A stretch of 64,000 bases of DNA. Origin: Agapetus fuscipes (Eukaryota; Arthropoda; Insecta; Trichoptera; Glossosomatidae). The stretch lies in NCBI GenBank assembly GCA_951799405.1, contig OX637335.1, positions 19,286,342 to 19,350,341 on the forward strand, given 5' to 3'. The translations under genes and the position numbers were made by a program. Within the stretch, counting starts at the first letter, position 1; each line of letters starts with the position of its first letter. Positions 1 through 11,512 of this stretch are shown here, piece by piece. The notes under the pieces are model-generated. The model ran no database searches and had not been told where the DNA came from. It worked only from the letters and a program-made list of their open reading frames with translations.

Positions 1-115
1 ACGTTTAACAAAAATATACATTGAAACTAAAATAGTGCCTCGGGAGAGCGCTTTAGTTTTGGTACATTTGGAGTAAATCGCTATGACGTGAAGTTGAATA
101 CTTGGGCCACAGAAT
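1..115. mobile_element. Family P MITE, cut by the window edge
   Basis: Contains GAAACTAAAATAGTGCCTC, then AGAGCGCTTTAGTTTT, and ends GAATACTTGGG: the central and right-hand blocks of family P. Confidence 0.45.
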
Positions 116-324
116 GTCCATTACTACGTTGGATAATGTGTCTGTACCGGTTTTTACAGAAGCTGACGCCGAGACATCAAGATTAAAACTAAAGGAATCC
201 GACACAATTACCCGAAATGAACGGATCATAGGTTTTAAAAGCCCGTAAAGAATGGGTTAATTGTAACCCCCATGTTACGCATGTTGAAATGTGAAAAAAA
301 AAATTGAAAAGAAGGAACCTTTTA

Positions 325-548
325 AAGATGTTTATGAACTCATATCAAATGCATGCTCACAAACAGACACGTGTTAGTTAGCACTTGCAAATGTTGAGTG
401 TGTACGTGCAAATTAAAATCATCCAAACCTCAAATGAACATAAGCCCTGCAACTTTTGCCTACCTTCCCTGAAACAAGGATGACATTGGCAAAGCGAACC
501 ACTTTTTACAGTATGAGTGGTCAGCCGCATACCAACCTATAAGTCAAG
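325..548 (-). mobile_element. Family A SINE-like repeat
   Basis: Reverse of the consensus from TATCAAATGCATGCTCACAA to CCAACCTATAAGTCAAG; no tail. Confidence 0.72.
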
Positions 549-780
549 TTATGCTCATACACAGACCCTTAAAACATGTAATAATTTTATTTCTCCCATG
601 CAGATTTTGAACTGAAATATTTTTGTTTGTGTGGGGGTTGGGACTATCTACCGACACTGAGTACCAGACTTGCGTGTACGTAATCACAGGCTTATTGAAC
701 GATCACGGCTCAATAATGAGGCTCAAGTCACTCCTCCATACAACTGGATGACTTTCTCACTAAACGATCCCATATCTTGA

Positions 781-1113
781 GACCGGTCGATAGCTCAGTC
801 GGTAAAATGCTTGAGCTCGTTGCCAAAAGGGCTAGCGTTCACTGCACTAAGAGTGTCAAAAATAATTTCCCGTTTCGGTGTTTATTTCAAGTCTAAAGTA
901 AGAAAACCGGCATGGTTTACTAAGCTTTCACAGCACGTGAGATGCAGCCTCTATAAATAAATAGCTATAAAACATCAACTTTAAATGAAGTGTACGGCGT
1001 AAGACCAGCCTTTTACGTATTCAAATAAATATATCCTATACGCCAAATTCCACTTTTCCGTATCTGGTGACCTATTTATAATAAGTAGAACTATATGTGC
1101 AGCTTAATTGCGT
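781..1113 (+). mobile_element. Family B tRNA-headed SINE, near full length
   Basis: tRNA-like head with GATAGCTCAGTCGG (A box), a damaged B box, the TTTCCCGTTTCGGTGTTTAT core and the CAGCTTAATTGCGTTT 3' end. Confidence 0.7.
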
Positions 1114-1323
1114 TTGTTTCTTTACTGGAAGTTAAATGTAAAAAGGGACCTACAAACAAAATTAGATTAGACAACATAACAAAAAACAGCCCAACTCCTT
1201 ATCCATTATATGATTCATTAAAAATCTCATCTCAAATATCCTTAGTTGCTCGTTTCTACCATTTATGTTATTTTCATTAGAGTGCGTTTTTTTTTTCATA
1301 ATCTTAGCTCAACCTGTGAAATA

Positions 1324-1410
1324 ATGGAAAAGGTGATGAATAAATTAAAAGAGGTATGCAAGGATGGGAAAAAATGGAGGCAAATCTCTAGAGACTCTAG
1401 CCGCTCCTAG
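1324..1410 (+). pseudogene. Non-LTR retrotransposon C-terminal scrap
   Basis: Reads MNKLKEVCKDGKKWRQIS, matching the DEMKEVCKDRKKWRLI of the better fragment at 10530-10716. Less than 30 codons survive. Confidence 0.45.
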
Positions 1411-1566
1411 TGAAGTTTTGTCAGAGTTACAGTCTCTCCCATACGAATAGCAGGTATGACAACAAAACTGTTTGCGCTTGTATGACCCATATAATAAATG
1501 TCCACGTACTGAAATACGTGTTCCGTTTGTCCAGTACCCCAAGCATACAACATTACACTTAAACGC

Positions 1567-1690
1567 ACCCACAGCGTTTAACTATAAAAAAATACAGAAA
1601 CTAAAACAGCACCTCAAGTGAGCACTTTAGATTCCAAACACTTTTGCTAAACGCTATTTTGGAGGTTAAACGTTTGGGTCCAAAACAACC
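1567..1690. mobile_element. Family P MITE
   Basis: GAAACTAAAACAGCACCTCA, AGTGAGCACTTTAG and AAACGCTATTTTGGAGGTTAAACGTTTGGG follow the family order, with the foldback centre near 1617. Confidence 0.5.
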
Positions 1691-2179
1691 AGGAGGCATT
1701 TGGAATCCCTGCTAATGTTCCCACAATACTATGGAGTAAGCTATTAACAAAATTTATGATAATATAGTTTGTTTTGATATAAAGTATCATATTGGCACAT
1801 GAGCTGTACCTGTGAGCTGTACGCAATGAAGATAACGATTTGATTTATTCAATATGTTTATGTTTTTTTTGCTTAGACACAATAGGTCGATATTTTTTTG
1901 TATAATTTAATCGTTTGGTTTTATTGGAAATCGATACTGCGCCACCTACGGCGAAAAATTCTACGAAAACTGTTGTTCAATCATTTACGATGGAGTTTTT
2001 TTATATGCTTATGTTAGTTGTGACAAAATGAAATATGTTTATTGTTTTAAGAACAACAAAAAAGCTTAAAAATGGAAATGTTGTGTTGGTTAGTTTTTTT
2101 TGTCAACTTATTGTATTCTTTCTTTTGGTAATAGTAAGAGAGATTAATTTCCGGCAGACCACAAAAAGTATTTGATTCT
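1691..2179. other. AT-rich DNA, nothing recognised
   Basis: Homopolymer-rich, with no landmark of the families described here. Confidence 0.6.
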
Positions 2180-2356
2180 TAAAATATACTCTTCGCTGGG
2201 TTGAAATTTTTTTATGCCTTAACCAAAGACCGGTCCCCACAGGTCCATCCAGCCTTACAGAAATAAGATTTCGCTAGAGAATTGGCGCTTTCTACAGCGA
2301 CATCCAAGGTCGCAGAGGGCTCTTGGCCCTTGGGGCGTAATAATATAATAATAATC
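2180..2356 (+). mobile_element. Family C SINE, 5'-truncated
   Basis: ATACTCTTCGCTGGGTTGAA, ACCAAAGACCGGTCCCC, AGAATTGGCGCTTTCTACAG and a short (ATA)n tail. A family A copy follows on the other strand. Confidence 0.68.
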
Positions 2357-2596
2357 TAAGCTGCTAAGATATACTAACATTCAAAACTCATAGCAAGTGT
2401 ATGCCACAAACATACACATTTTCACATGCTGCATGTGTACATACAAACTAAAACAAACCTTACATGAACATCAACTTGACAACTCCTACCGCGTTTCCCT
2501 GAATCGGGGTGATATTGGCTAAAGTGAAGCAAATTTTTACAGCATGAGTGGTCTGCCTTATACCTACCTATTACTTATTAGTTATTAGTCAAGGAA
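2352..2596 (-). mobile_element. Family A repeat, old copy
   Basis: Complete from AATCTAAGCTGC to TATTAGTCAAGGA but diverged; includes the CACATGCTGCATGTG palindrome. Confidence 0.66.
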
Positions 2597-3330
2597 CTAT
2601 AATGGTAACAAAGTATTGGGATTCACACATTATAAGTAAGTAGACCGTTTAAAACAATTACCTTTTTTATTTACCGACGTATTTTTATGTCTGCTTATCC
2701 GTGAAAATAAATAGGTTCCACTTGTCAAACACACCCATTTTGAAGACTATTAGGTAAGAAATTACATTATTTAGTTGCTTTTTAATTGTAATTTGTATAA
2801 ATCTCATATCTTTATTTCTATCTCAATTCTCGATACTCAACATGAGATTCCAAGTAAAACTGTATCAAATAAAACGATATCATAATTTCATAACATTTAA
2901 TTATATCGCCTTGTCCGATACATTTATAAATGATTCATAATTAAAACAGCATTTATATTTCATTGCTTCCAACAGTCTTGCTGCGAAGCCATTCCTATTA
3001 GCGGTGTGCAAATTCATTTAGGCGCCATATATATTTCTACGGGGTCGCAAAAAGTGGCATTTGATTCATGCGGAACTGTTTATTTGCAATTAATTTACAT
3101 GCTGCAATAATTTTCATACACGGCTGGTGGAATGTGCAGATTATCAAATGACATGCACATTCGCGATTATTTTAAACATGCATTTTACAACCCTTATCAT
3201 CTAAGGTAGAATTTAAAATAGAGTTACAGTCGTTTGACATATTCGAATACACATATTTGATTCAGTTTAATTCTTATTGGATTTTAAGTTTTTTATTTAC
3301 TTGAATTTTGTGTTACTTGACGAATACGTT
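2597..3330. other. Unique-looking AT-rich DNA
   Basis: No open frame over 60 codons and no repeat landmark. Confidence 0.55.
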
Positions 3331-3387
3331 GGTACGCGGCTGAGCCCCATGCTGTAAATACTTGGTTCATTTTTGCCAATGCTACCC
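3331..3387 (+). mobile_element. Family A head fragment
   Basis: GGTACGCGGCTGAGCCCCAT to TTTTTGCCAATGCTACCC, immediately before an oppositely oriented copy. Confidence 0.5.
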
Positions 3388-3594
3388 TATAATCTATAAT
3401 CTATCTATAATCTAAGTTGCAAGGATACATTCATTCAGAGCTCTCAGATGTATGCCCACAAACCAACACGTGTAGTTCGCGCTTACAAATGCTGATTGTG
3501 TACTTACAAATAAAATCCAAACCCCAAATGAACATAAGCCCTGCAACTCTTGCCGACATTCCCTGAAAAAGGGGTGACATTGGCAAAGTGAACC
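3388..3594 (-). mobile_element. Family A repeat, subfamily with TTATAGA tail
   Basis: (TATAATC)n tail, then AAGTTGCAAGGATA and on to GACATTGGCAAAGTGAACC; head missing. Confidence 0.7.
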
Positions 3595-4650
3595 CTAATT
3601 TCAGAAAAAGGCTGCAGGAGAGAAACAGAGTTAATGTTCATGTGAGGTGTTTCATAACGAGTTGTTTTTTTTTTCGAGCGCATTCGGTGTTATTATGGTG
3701 TGAGAACATCAAATGCGCCCGAGAAAACCAACCAACTCACGGAGGAAAAGTTTTTTTTTTTTTTAATTTTACTTTTTTTTGTTTATTAGTGCAACAAAAA
3801 TACCATCAAACTGAAAATAATAGATTTGTAACAAGCCTGAATAAACAGCCAGAAATTCGATTCAACCAATATTGAAAAAACCATTAGGTATAAGTACCTA
3901 ACATCGATTTATTTCTTGAGAGACTTATACAGGCACTAACACAGACAATATTCAATCCACAACACACAACTACATATTCGTAACGGTATATTTTTAAGTC
4001 GTCTTGAAGGAAAAACTAAAGAAAGAGCATGGGAAATATCATATCGTCGAAGGTGTACTTAGCCGTCATTAATTTATCCCCGTAATCGACTTTTGCGAAT
4101 AATAATTGCCTTGTACGGCATATCAGATGTGTCCGATATGTATTTCTGCAATTGAATTACGCTATCGATATTGCAGCGTATACTTAGGTATATGTATGCA
4201 AATGCAAAACGTCATTACTCGTTATTTATATTGAATCTTTTTTTCTGCACCCGAGTATAAAACATTTTCCCGTATTAAACTGAACAGAAGCGTTTTTCCA
4301 AAAAAGTATCGAAATTAAATCGCTCACTAGAGTCGCTGTTACAGTTCAAATATGCTTTTTTGGTTCATGTTTAGGTTGAGTTAAAATATCTGGGATACTT
4401 AAATACACACGATATTTCAATGTATTCAATTTTGTATTATATACTATGTGTGTGAAATTTTCTCAAAGGATTATTTAAAGCTTGTATTATTAATTAATTT
4501 GTTCACCAATTTCATCATCTTCAAATTTTATGATTTTTGAGATAATTATTGAATTTGATTCTGCGTAGTGTAACAAATCATTTGCTGTGTGCAATGTGAT
4601 GAAAACCTCACTTTATCCTTCGTAATTTTAATTGAAAAAGTATGATTTCG
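3595..4650. other. Unassigned stretch
   Basis: A 95-codon frame at 3588-3875 is translated family A and T-run DNA, not a gene. A possible family P centre (GCTCACTAGAGTCGCTGTTA) sits near 4321. Confidence 0.5.
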
Positions 4651-4746
4651 TGCAAACGCCGTCATCTCCAACTGGTTCTAAATTGCGTTCAACACACATG
4701 TTTATTTTTCTCAAAATCATCGCGTAAGGAGTTGACGGCGTTTGCA
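4651..4746. repeat. 14-bp perfect inverted repeat
   Basis: TGCAAACGCCGTCA (4651-4664) and TGACGGCGTTTGCA (4733-4746) with 68 bases between; partial pairing (CTCC/GGAG) continues inward. Not part of a recognised family. Confidence 0.6.
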
Positions 4747-5079
4747 TTTTACGACTCATATAGAAGTTACCAACAAATAATGACAATTGATCGGAAATTT
4801 TGGCCCCTAAAACCCTTTTTAAACCGCACGAACTCTATCCGGTTTGTCTTTGGTTTCAGATGGGATTGCCAGGCAAACCGTGTGAAAGCTTTCATGAATC
4901 TACATACCTACGCTACTATATCCGGCATCGGATAAAAAATACATAAACAAACTGGACAGAATTTATTGTGTGTGAAAAAACGGAAGGATTTGAATTTTGA
5001 ATGTTCATTGCAATTATTAAATTCTTTAATATAGACTTTCTTATTGATTGTTTGACTTTTTAATAGAAGCTCGTGAGAC

Positions 5080-5330
5080 ACTGAAGACATTGTCAGATGG
5101 AGTAGGAAAAAAAGACGGTCCTGGATGGACCATGTAGACTGGAAGAGCGAAATAGGATCGTGTCACAGGAGATACCAGACGGCCAGCGTCTACCGGGCTG
5201 ACAACACAAAATATGGAAGAACAGCTGGTCTTCTGCATCACAGGAAAAAGTTCCGCAGTAAACAGATTCTAGATTTCAACAAGGAAAAAGGAAGAAGAAG
5301 TCGCTTACATTTGATAATAAAATAATAGTA
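5080..5330 (+). pseudogene. LINE C-terminal fragment
   Basis: Two frames give RRKRRSWMDHV, then IPDGQRLPG and KIWKNSWSSASQEKV, the arrangement seen at the end of insect LINE polyproteins (basic WxxHV, GRPxKRW-like). At least one frameshift and one stop. Homologous DNA surrounds the MITE at 28248-28412. Confidence 0.58.
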
Positions 5331-5634
5331 CAAACATAAAGTTCGTTACTTATTTTGTTAGTCTTCGTAAAATGTTATTTTTAATTCATCGATCGATACA
5401 AGCGAGACGAAACGATACACCAACGATATAGAAAGTCTACAAGATTGCTCGTGGTCAATTATATCGACATTAAATTGATTCGAGCCGAGTAGAGCGGTAG
5501 AACATTTCAGAAGCCATTTCCCTCGAGCACTTTTTGTTGTTCTCTTATGCAAATTAATAACTTCCGATTTGTTCCGTACGGTGGAGCCCAAGGCGGTCGT
5601 GAACCAATGATCAGTTCTACAGTAGACAACGTAG

Positions 5635-5770
5635 CGTTTATACTCAACAATATCGTTTTACTAGAAAGTTAAAGAAAGTAAAACACTCACTAGAAGTGCT
5701 ACTATTATTTTCATGCATTTGTTGGTAAACGATATGAGCGAGTTTGAAAGATAAGGTGTAAACTTGAGAT
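5635..5770. mobile_element. Family P MITE, diverged
   Basis: Has TACTCAAC, CGTTTTAC, then ACTCACTAGAAGTGCTA at the centre and TTGGTAAACGATATGAGC beyond it. Confidence 0.4.
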
Positions 5771-7679
5771 ACAGGTCTTCCTCACGGTGAATTACTCTTA
5801 ATGAAATGGCGATGGTTTTAATTTTATTTTTATTTGTACTCTTTGATACTTTTATGATTGAGAATCGATAGTGAAAGCGAATACAATATTTATTTAACGA
5901 GTTCATGATTTATTTCATTTCTTAGTTTTTCAAATTTTTTACAGGAAAGTTTTATTTGGATCGGGTTTTTGACACAATAGCCAATGAGAAAATACGTTGG
6001 TTCTGTGATTTTTAGGGCAATACAAGATGAAACGACAATTTAAGAATGACCCTGTATACAGAACGGACTCCAAAAAGCTGCATACATCTGTTTTTGAGAA
6101 GTTCCTGAGGGTCACTGACCACAGGAAAAGCCTAAAATTGATGGAAAAAGAGCTGTATGTCTTTTTCAAAATACTGACACCAAGAACTGTTAAAACAGAT
6201 CATTGATTTATAGAAAAAAATGTATATTTTTTCATCCAGAAAATTAATATTTTGAAGGATGATTAAAAAACAAAGTGGAACGTATAGTTTAGTTTAGTTA
6301 TAATTAATATACGAGAGATGGGAAACGTTCGTGCATATTAATTAAAATAAAAATTAATAAATTGAGTGAAAATAAAACGGAGTATAATTCGAATTGTTTT
6401 GGTTCTATAAAAATGTTCACAAAAAGTAGTAGGTACCTAGCTTAAATTGCAGCACATACAAAATAATATATCTCCAGTAAAGATGAAAACTTCCCACTCT
6501 TTTATTTACCGATTTCTTATCGATTTGCTTACATAAAATGCAATTTTCTTCTCAGGTTTGAAGACACAAAATAATGCTTAAATAAATTCTTATCTTAACC
6601 GTGGGAAGTTAAACTGATTTCATAATTGATAATATATGCAAATCAACACAAAATATCTAATTTTAATTTCATACTTATTAATGAAAAATCTGCTCAGATG
6701 TTAATCAAGTAAATAAATTTCACAATTGCTCAAATCGTTCGCAGCACGCAAGTGGACTGTTAAATGATGAAACAATAAATTTTCCCTCCCATAATAAACG
6801 AAGCAATAAAATTACATTGGATTACTGCTCAGAAATCCTTGAGTATCATCTTTCATTTTGCTTTGACATCGTCTCCCGACAAAGAAACGGCACACTTTAA
6901 GAAGTGCTTAAATCAATTGACTGAGCAAACAAATATAAAGTATGATCGTCATCATCTTCTAAAGGCAGTGCCTTGTTGTACCAGCCATCTGTCTCTGATG
7001 GTTACCATCTGATTGAGAGAAAAGGAGGAGATATGCATGATCAGCTTCAAATTTTGGAATTAGTGACCTCTTGTTTTGTTTCATTACTGCTTGTTTGTCT
7101 TAGATGCATTAAGAGGGGTGAAGATCCCTTTTTAGGCAAACACGTTTGAGATCTTTAATGATAATAGAGCAATGAGATCGATACCCAAAACAAACGATAA
7201 ATACGAGTACACGAATAAGAATATCACATAATTGCACAACACGCTTTATTTATTTGTTAATGAGAACTTAATATTTTCACGACTCATTCTTTTGCCAAAC
7301 TGCCCGTTTATGAAACGAGTGTTTCCAGCTCAATTTAACCTTGTTCTAATCGAAACAAATATCAATCGCCACTTCCCTTCAAAACAAAGGCAATTCAACA
7401 CACCACACAACACTACAAAGCTATCTTCCTTGGTATTAAGGACCAGGCGTGAAAGTCTCGACGACGTTCGATAGATGTTACCGTTTCTATTTGAAGATAT
7501 CATGTAATATAACATGGCGGGATATCAACAGCTGATCCATTTTATATGGACCAACGATCAGCTCTTTAGGCACCACCATGTTTTATTCCATCTAATCATC
7601 AAATAGATAAGATCTACCGACGGCCGTCGAGACTTCTACCCCTAGATATAACCGCCAGCTAAGCAACACCCACACCTCT
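5771..7679. other. Longest stretch without a recognised element
   Basis: About 1.9 kb of AT-rich DNA with only short non-conserved frames. Good candidate for unique intronic sequence. Confidence 0.55.
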
Positions 7680-7756
7680 CCGTTTACAAACAAGTGTCAT
7701 AGATCTTTGGATTTCCTGAAGTTTGGAAAGTCTCCCGCACAGGATCCCTTAAAAAA
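7680..7756 (-). repeat. Family K LINE-tail fragment
   Basis: Minus strand reads GSCAGDF...SKDL*, shared with 12595-12700 and 58970-59062 (KKSCAGDSLDSKDSRGL*). Likely the last codons and 3' UTR of one LINE. Confidence 0.5.
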
Positions 7757-8035
7757 TATGTACATGTCGCAGCCTCCATAAAATATTATTATGAAGAAGA
7801 TGGATATGATTTCAGATGAAGAAATTCTAGTCGGTTATTTGAAACCCACTTTCCTTAGTAAGTACGTGTCTATTGGTTCAAAAATGAAGTGCTAATTTTC
7901 ACAAATGGCTGTATTATTTCCAATGAACGCTTTCATGCATTTCCTAACTGAGAAATTGAAAGATGTTAGTGTAAAAAAATAACCATTAAATAAGTGATTT
8001 ATTGTTCGCATTGGCAACAGGTATCTATATTTCTA

Positions 8036-8240
8036 TAAGCTATAATCTAAGTTGCAGAGATATACAAACTTTTAAAATTCATATAAAACACATATCCACA
8101 AACAGACACGCGTGAGTTTGCGCTTACTAATGCTGCATCTATATATTATAATCGAAATACAAAGATACGTACCTAAGCGTTTAAGATATCCACAACCAAA
8201 TGCATACTAGTTGGCGCTTCTAAATACATGCTGCATTATT
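8036..8240 (-). mobile_element. Family A repeat, two partial 3' ends
   Basis: CTATAATCTAAGTTGCAGAG ... GCGCTTACTAATGCTGC, then a second degenerate start (ATAATCGAAATACAAAGATA). Confidence 0.45.
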
Positions 8241-8322
8241 ACCTTGACTTATATATTGGTATTTGTAAGAATGGTTCACTTTGCCAATGTCAGTCCTGTT
8301 TAAGGGAAGGTTGGCAAAAGTA
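8241..8322 (+). mobile_element. Family A head fragment
   Basis: CCTTGACTTATATATTGGTA to GGGAAGGTTGGCAAAAG. Confidence 0.58.
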
Positions 8323-8856
8323 TTTACCTTTGGATATGCATTAAATGGCAAAACTCGACTTTTTGACTTTGCGACTACGATTATAGATCATTAATTATAT
8401 CCTTATATGATCTATTGTCTTTGTTTAATACCAACATTCATGTCCACATAAATAATAGTTGATTTATTTGCATGCTCGGGTACACATATTGTCTCAATTA
8501 ACCATTGTAGAATTCACATTGTTTGCTGCTTGTTAATTGACGAGGTGTATTATGAATTATTAAAAGAGAAACTCTGACTTATGGTGGGCTTACAATTTGC
8601 ATTCGTTTCTATCATACAAGCATTGTAGTTAACAATCTGATATCTTGCTCATTGGCAATACATTGTTTCAAAGCTCGCTCACACAATAAATTGTGAAACT
8701 TGTCCGGTCGATTAAAAATAGGTATGTCAGTTTTTTATTTAAATAGATTTGTTATTCACCAAACTATTTTGCCTGAACAGAAACATGTATAAACGTTATC
8801 AATTAATAATTCATTATTTATTATTTTCAATGAATCATGAATTCTTCTTCGTGTCA

Positions 8857-9204
8857 GCTTCACACCGTATTGGCCCAGTAACGAGCAATGTCTACAGATC
8901 TTTGGTTTCCCGCAAAGAGATCATTCATGGAGCAGCTTGTCGGACAAAAAGGACAACACCGCAGGCGCTCCATAGTTTGCTGAGCTCCACACTCACATAG
9001 TGTAGAGTCCTCCCGTCCCAGAAATCCCCAGGTCAACATGTTGGCCCGGGCTCTTCTAACATTGGTCCTCAATCTGTTCATAGATTTCCACACGGGCCAC
9101 TCGAGGTTCTTTCCTGGAAGTAGGCTCTCTGCAGGCTGCACAAAGCTCTCAGGGCATTCCTCTTTCCACATTCGCAATCTCTCCGCCACTGGATCCGTAG
9201 ACAA
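8857..9204 (-). pseudogene. LINE reverse-transcriptase C-terminal fragment
   Basis: 114 codons open to a stop. WPVWKSMNRLRTNVRRARANM and LTWGFLGREDSTLCECGAQQ fit the insect LINE tail pattern NRLRT...WG...CECGxxQTxxHL, which is normally followed by a Cys-rich end (RCCPFCPT here). Its 5' side is cut by the MITE at 9205-9302. Confidence 0.75.
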
Positions 9205-9302
9205 CCCAAGTAACCTTTTAGGTTTTAAAAAGGTTCCAAAAAGGTCCCAGAACCTTTTTAAACCTTTTTGTAACCTTTTTAAAACATAAAAGGTTACTTG
9301 GG
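9205..9302. mobile_element. 98-bp foldback MITE inside a LINE fragment
   Basis: Begins CCCAAGTAACCTTTTA and ends with TAAAAGGTTACTTGGG; the inverted match extends to about 26 bp with one mismatch. Its core is an AACCTTTTT-rich region. It interrupts the region next to the LINE C-terminal fragment 8857-9204. A similar start (CCCAAGTAAC) occurs alone near 41896. Confidence 0.78.
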
Positions 9303-9369
9303 AAGGGCTGCACGGAACTAAGGAAGCATGATTTAAATTGATATGTGATTTAAATAATGAATTAATAAC

Positions 9370-9500
9370 TACCCAATGACATCTGTTGACGCAAAGTCGA
9401 GGTTATTGTCAATAGAACATGACGCAGGCGTTGTTTGAACCAGCGTTAGTGTCATGAACGCAAATTCGAGCACAGACCACTTATCCCCCTAACCATTCTA
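9370..9500 (-). mobile_element. Family G SINE, diverged head part
   Basis: Contains AACGCTGGTTCAAACAACGC and GACAATAACCTCGAC, matching the G head; a G-like 3' piece (TTGCCTGAACAG type) lies at 8735-8787, so a LINE and a MITE may split one G copy. Confidence 0.35.
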
Positions 9501-9529
9501 GCGACAAAGTTTGTAGGATCTATGCATTT

Positions 9530-9789
9530 TATACCAGACGGCAAGGGTTCGAGCCTCAGGAGAAATTATATCCGGTTACGCTGTTTACTTTAAACGCTAA
9601 ATAAGTTACCGTTCGGGCTTACTCAGCCTTTTCAAAAAATAAAATGAAGTCGCCTTGGGAACTGTAAAACCCCCACTTCAAGTGGTGAGATTGGCGTAAA
9701 GCTGCCCTACTTCTTACCCATAAAAATGAAAATGCTACATGCGAACCCTTCGAAGCTTCTCTTGGGTTAAGTTACTTTTTGCGTTTTAA
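9530..9789 (+). mobile_element. Family B SINE, degenerate, 5'-truncated
   Basis: Starts around the B box (GGGTTCGAGCCTC) and keeps TTACTCAGCC, CCCACTTCAAGTGGTG and a decayed 3' end. Confidence 0.55.
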
Positions 9790-9879
9790 AGCTGAATACT
9801 TCGGATCTGATGGTATAAATAAGAAAAAAAGGCTAATTTATGTACATAGATTGTATAAAACGCCCCCAAATTCTCTATA

Positions 9880-10121
9880 ATCTTTAAGTAAGTTTCAAAG
9901 ATAAATCAGTTTTTAAGATTCATATTAAAGCAAACACGTGTAAGTTCATGTTTGCACATGGTAGGTGCATGTACAATTGCAAAATAAAAACCCAAATTTC
10001 AAATGAACATAAATCTTACAAATCTTGTCGCCCTTCCCTGAAACAGGGGTGAAATTGGCAAAGTGAACCATTTTTTTTAAATAAGGGTCGTTAGCCTCAT
10101 ATCAAATTTGAAGTTAAGGAA
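9880..10121 (-). mobile_element. Family A repeat
   Basis: Complete but diverged: CTTTAAGTAAGTTTCAAAGA to AAGTTAAGGAATAAAA; CCCTGAAACAGGGG hairpin intact. Confidence 0.68.
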
Positions 10122-10529
10122 TAAAATAACAATGTGAATGAAGAGATGAAGAATTGTTGTAACATAATTTATTCACGTCATTAAAATTATGAAGTATTTC
10201 AACTTTTTTTTTTTTAAGAGCGAAATAAAGGCGGGTGTACAATGGTGATAAATGAGGGTCACTGAATCAGCCCGGGAACCGCACACAATGCCTTTTGAAT
10301 GACCCTCAAGAACCCCCTGAAGAGGTGCGCTTGAAGAATTGCTCAATTTATTTTAAATGCACCACAAACTAATCCTGCTATTATTCCCTTACAAGTCTAT
10401 GAAGGGATCCTTGAGATGAAGAACCTTTGTTAAGCAGCCATATTATGTATTCTTTTTGTGACGAGGAATGCAATTCACCTTCCTATTCTGCCTGACCAGA
10501 AGCAGGTATTTATATTAATTATTAGATGG

Positions 10530-10716
10530 ATGTCGTGGTAGAGGAAGACCGAGAAAAGTATGGAAGGATCAAATCTCTGAAATAGCGAATGAATGGGATA
10601 TCCAGAGTCATAATAAAAGGAGGACTTTTATGAAAAAGGTTATGACTCTGGATGAAATGAAAGAAGTATGCAAGGACAGGAAGAAGTGGCGGCTAATCTG
10701 CAATTTTGATTTCTAA
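10530..10716 (+). pseudogene. LINE C-terminal fragment
   Basis: CRGRGRPRKVWKDQI followed by DEMKEVCKDRKKWR. The GRPRxxWxDxI and KxWR motifs are typical of the end of RTE-like polyproteins in insects. Confidence 0.65.
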
Positions 10717-10831
10717 TGTTGGTGTATTCATTTGCTACATTTTTTGCATAGGAAATTTTTGACTTTTTTTGTATAGATTTCTTTGTAAGGTTTTGTTCTT
10801 TTTTATATTTAAATGTAATTTATTATTCATA

Positions 10832-11082
10832 TTCCTTGACTTATAGGTTGGTATGAGGCTGACCACCCATACTGTAAAAAATGGTTCACTTTGCCAATGT
10901 CACCCCTGTTTCAGGGAAGGTCGGCAAAAGTTGTGGGGCTTATGTTCATTTGAGGTTTGGATTTTATTTGTAAGTACACAATCAGCATTTGTAAGCGCGA
11001 ACTACACGTGTTTGTTTGTGGGCATACATCTGAGAGCTTTGAATGAATATATCCTTGCAACTTAGATTATAGATTATAGATT
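10832..11082 (+). mobile_element. Family A repeat, full-length TTATAGA-tail subfamily
   Basis: TTCCTTGACTTATAGGTTGG to GCAACTTAGATTATAGATT; a reference copy for this subfamily. Confidence 0.82.
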
Positions 11083-11223
11083 ATTATTATTATTAATCGA
11101 TAATTCATTATTTTAATGAATTATAAATCAACAGTTAGATCAAAGTTACTGTCGGACACAGGCGTGATTTAAACTTGCGATTGTCTCAATAACGTAAATT
11201 CGAGTGCCGATATTATTATTATA

Positions 11224-11512
11224 CCATGTCGCTCCCCCTCCCCTGTGCTGGTTTAGCGTATCTACCATTTGCTTCAAAAATGGTATTTCAATGATATTGT
11301 CTTAAGAATCACATTTTACACAATCTGAGCTAAGAAAAAAACCGTGAAACACGGTAATGTGAGAGTTGCTTTAAATATTTTTTAAATTAATAATTGTTGC
11401 ACAAATCCTTTACAGTTTTCATAAGACACATTGGTCTAGTACATATAGAAAACATTGCTCATGTGCAATTACCTCTATTGAACATAATACAAACAAGCAC
11501 TAAAGGGACGAA
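11224..11512 (+). mobile_element. Family D MITE
   Basis: Runs from a GTGCTGGTTTAGCGTATCTACC-like end, through ACACAATCTGAGCTAAG and CAGTTTTCATAAGACACATT, to ACAAGCACTAAAGGGACGA. The two ends are inverted relatives (GTCCCC-AGTGCTTGTTT type), so the family is palindromic at its termini. Confidence 0.65.

Noticed and set aside
4642..4935. 97-codon plus-strand open frame
   Set aside because: No recognisable motif, no splice context or codon pattern to support it; it also spans an inverted repeat.
10853..11065. 70-codon frame also found at 14757-14969
   Set aside because: The similarity is because both are family A copies, not because of a conserved protein.
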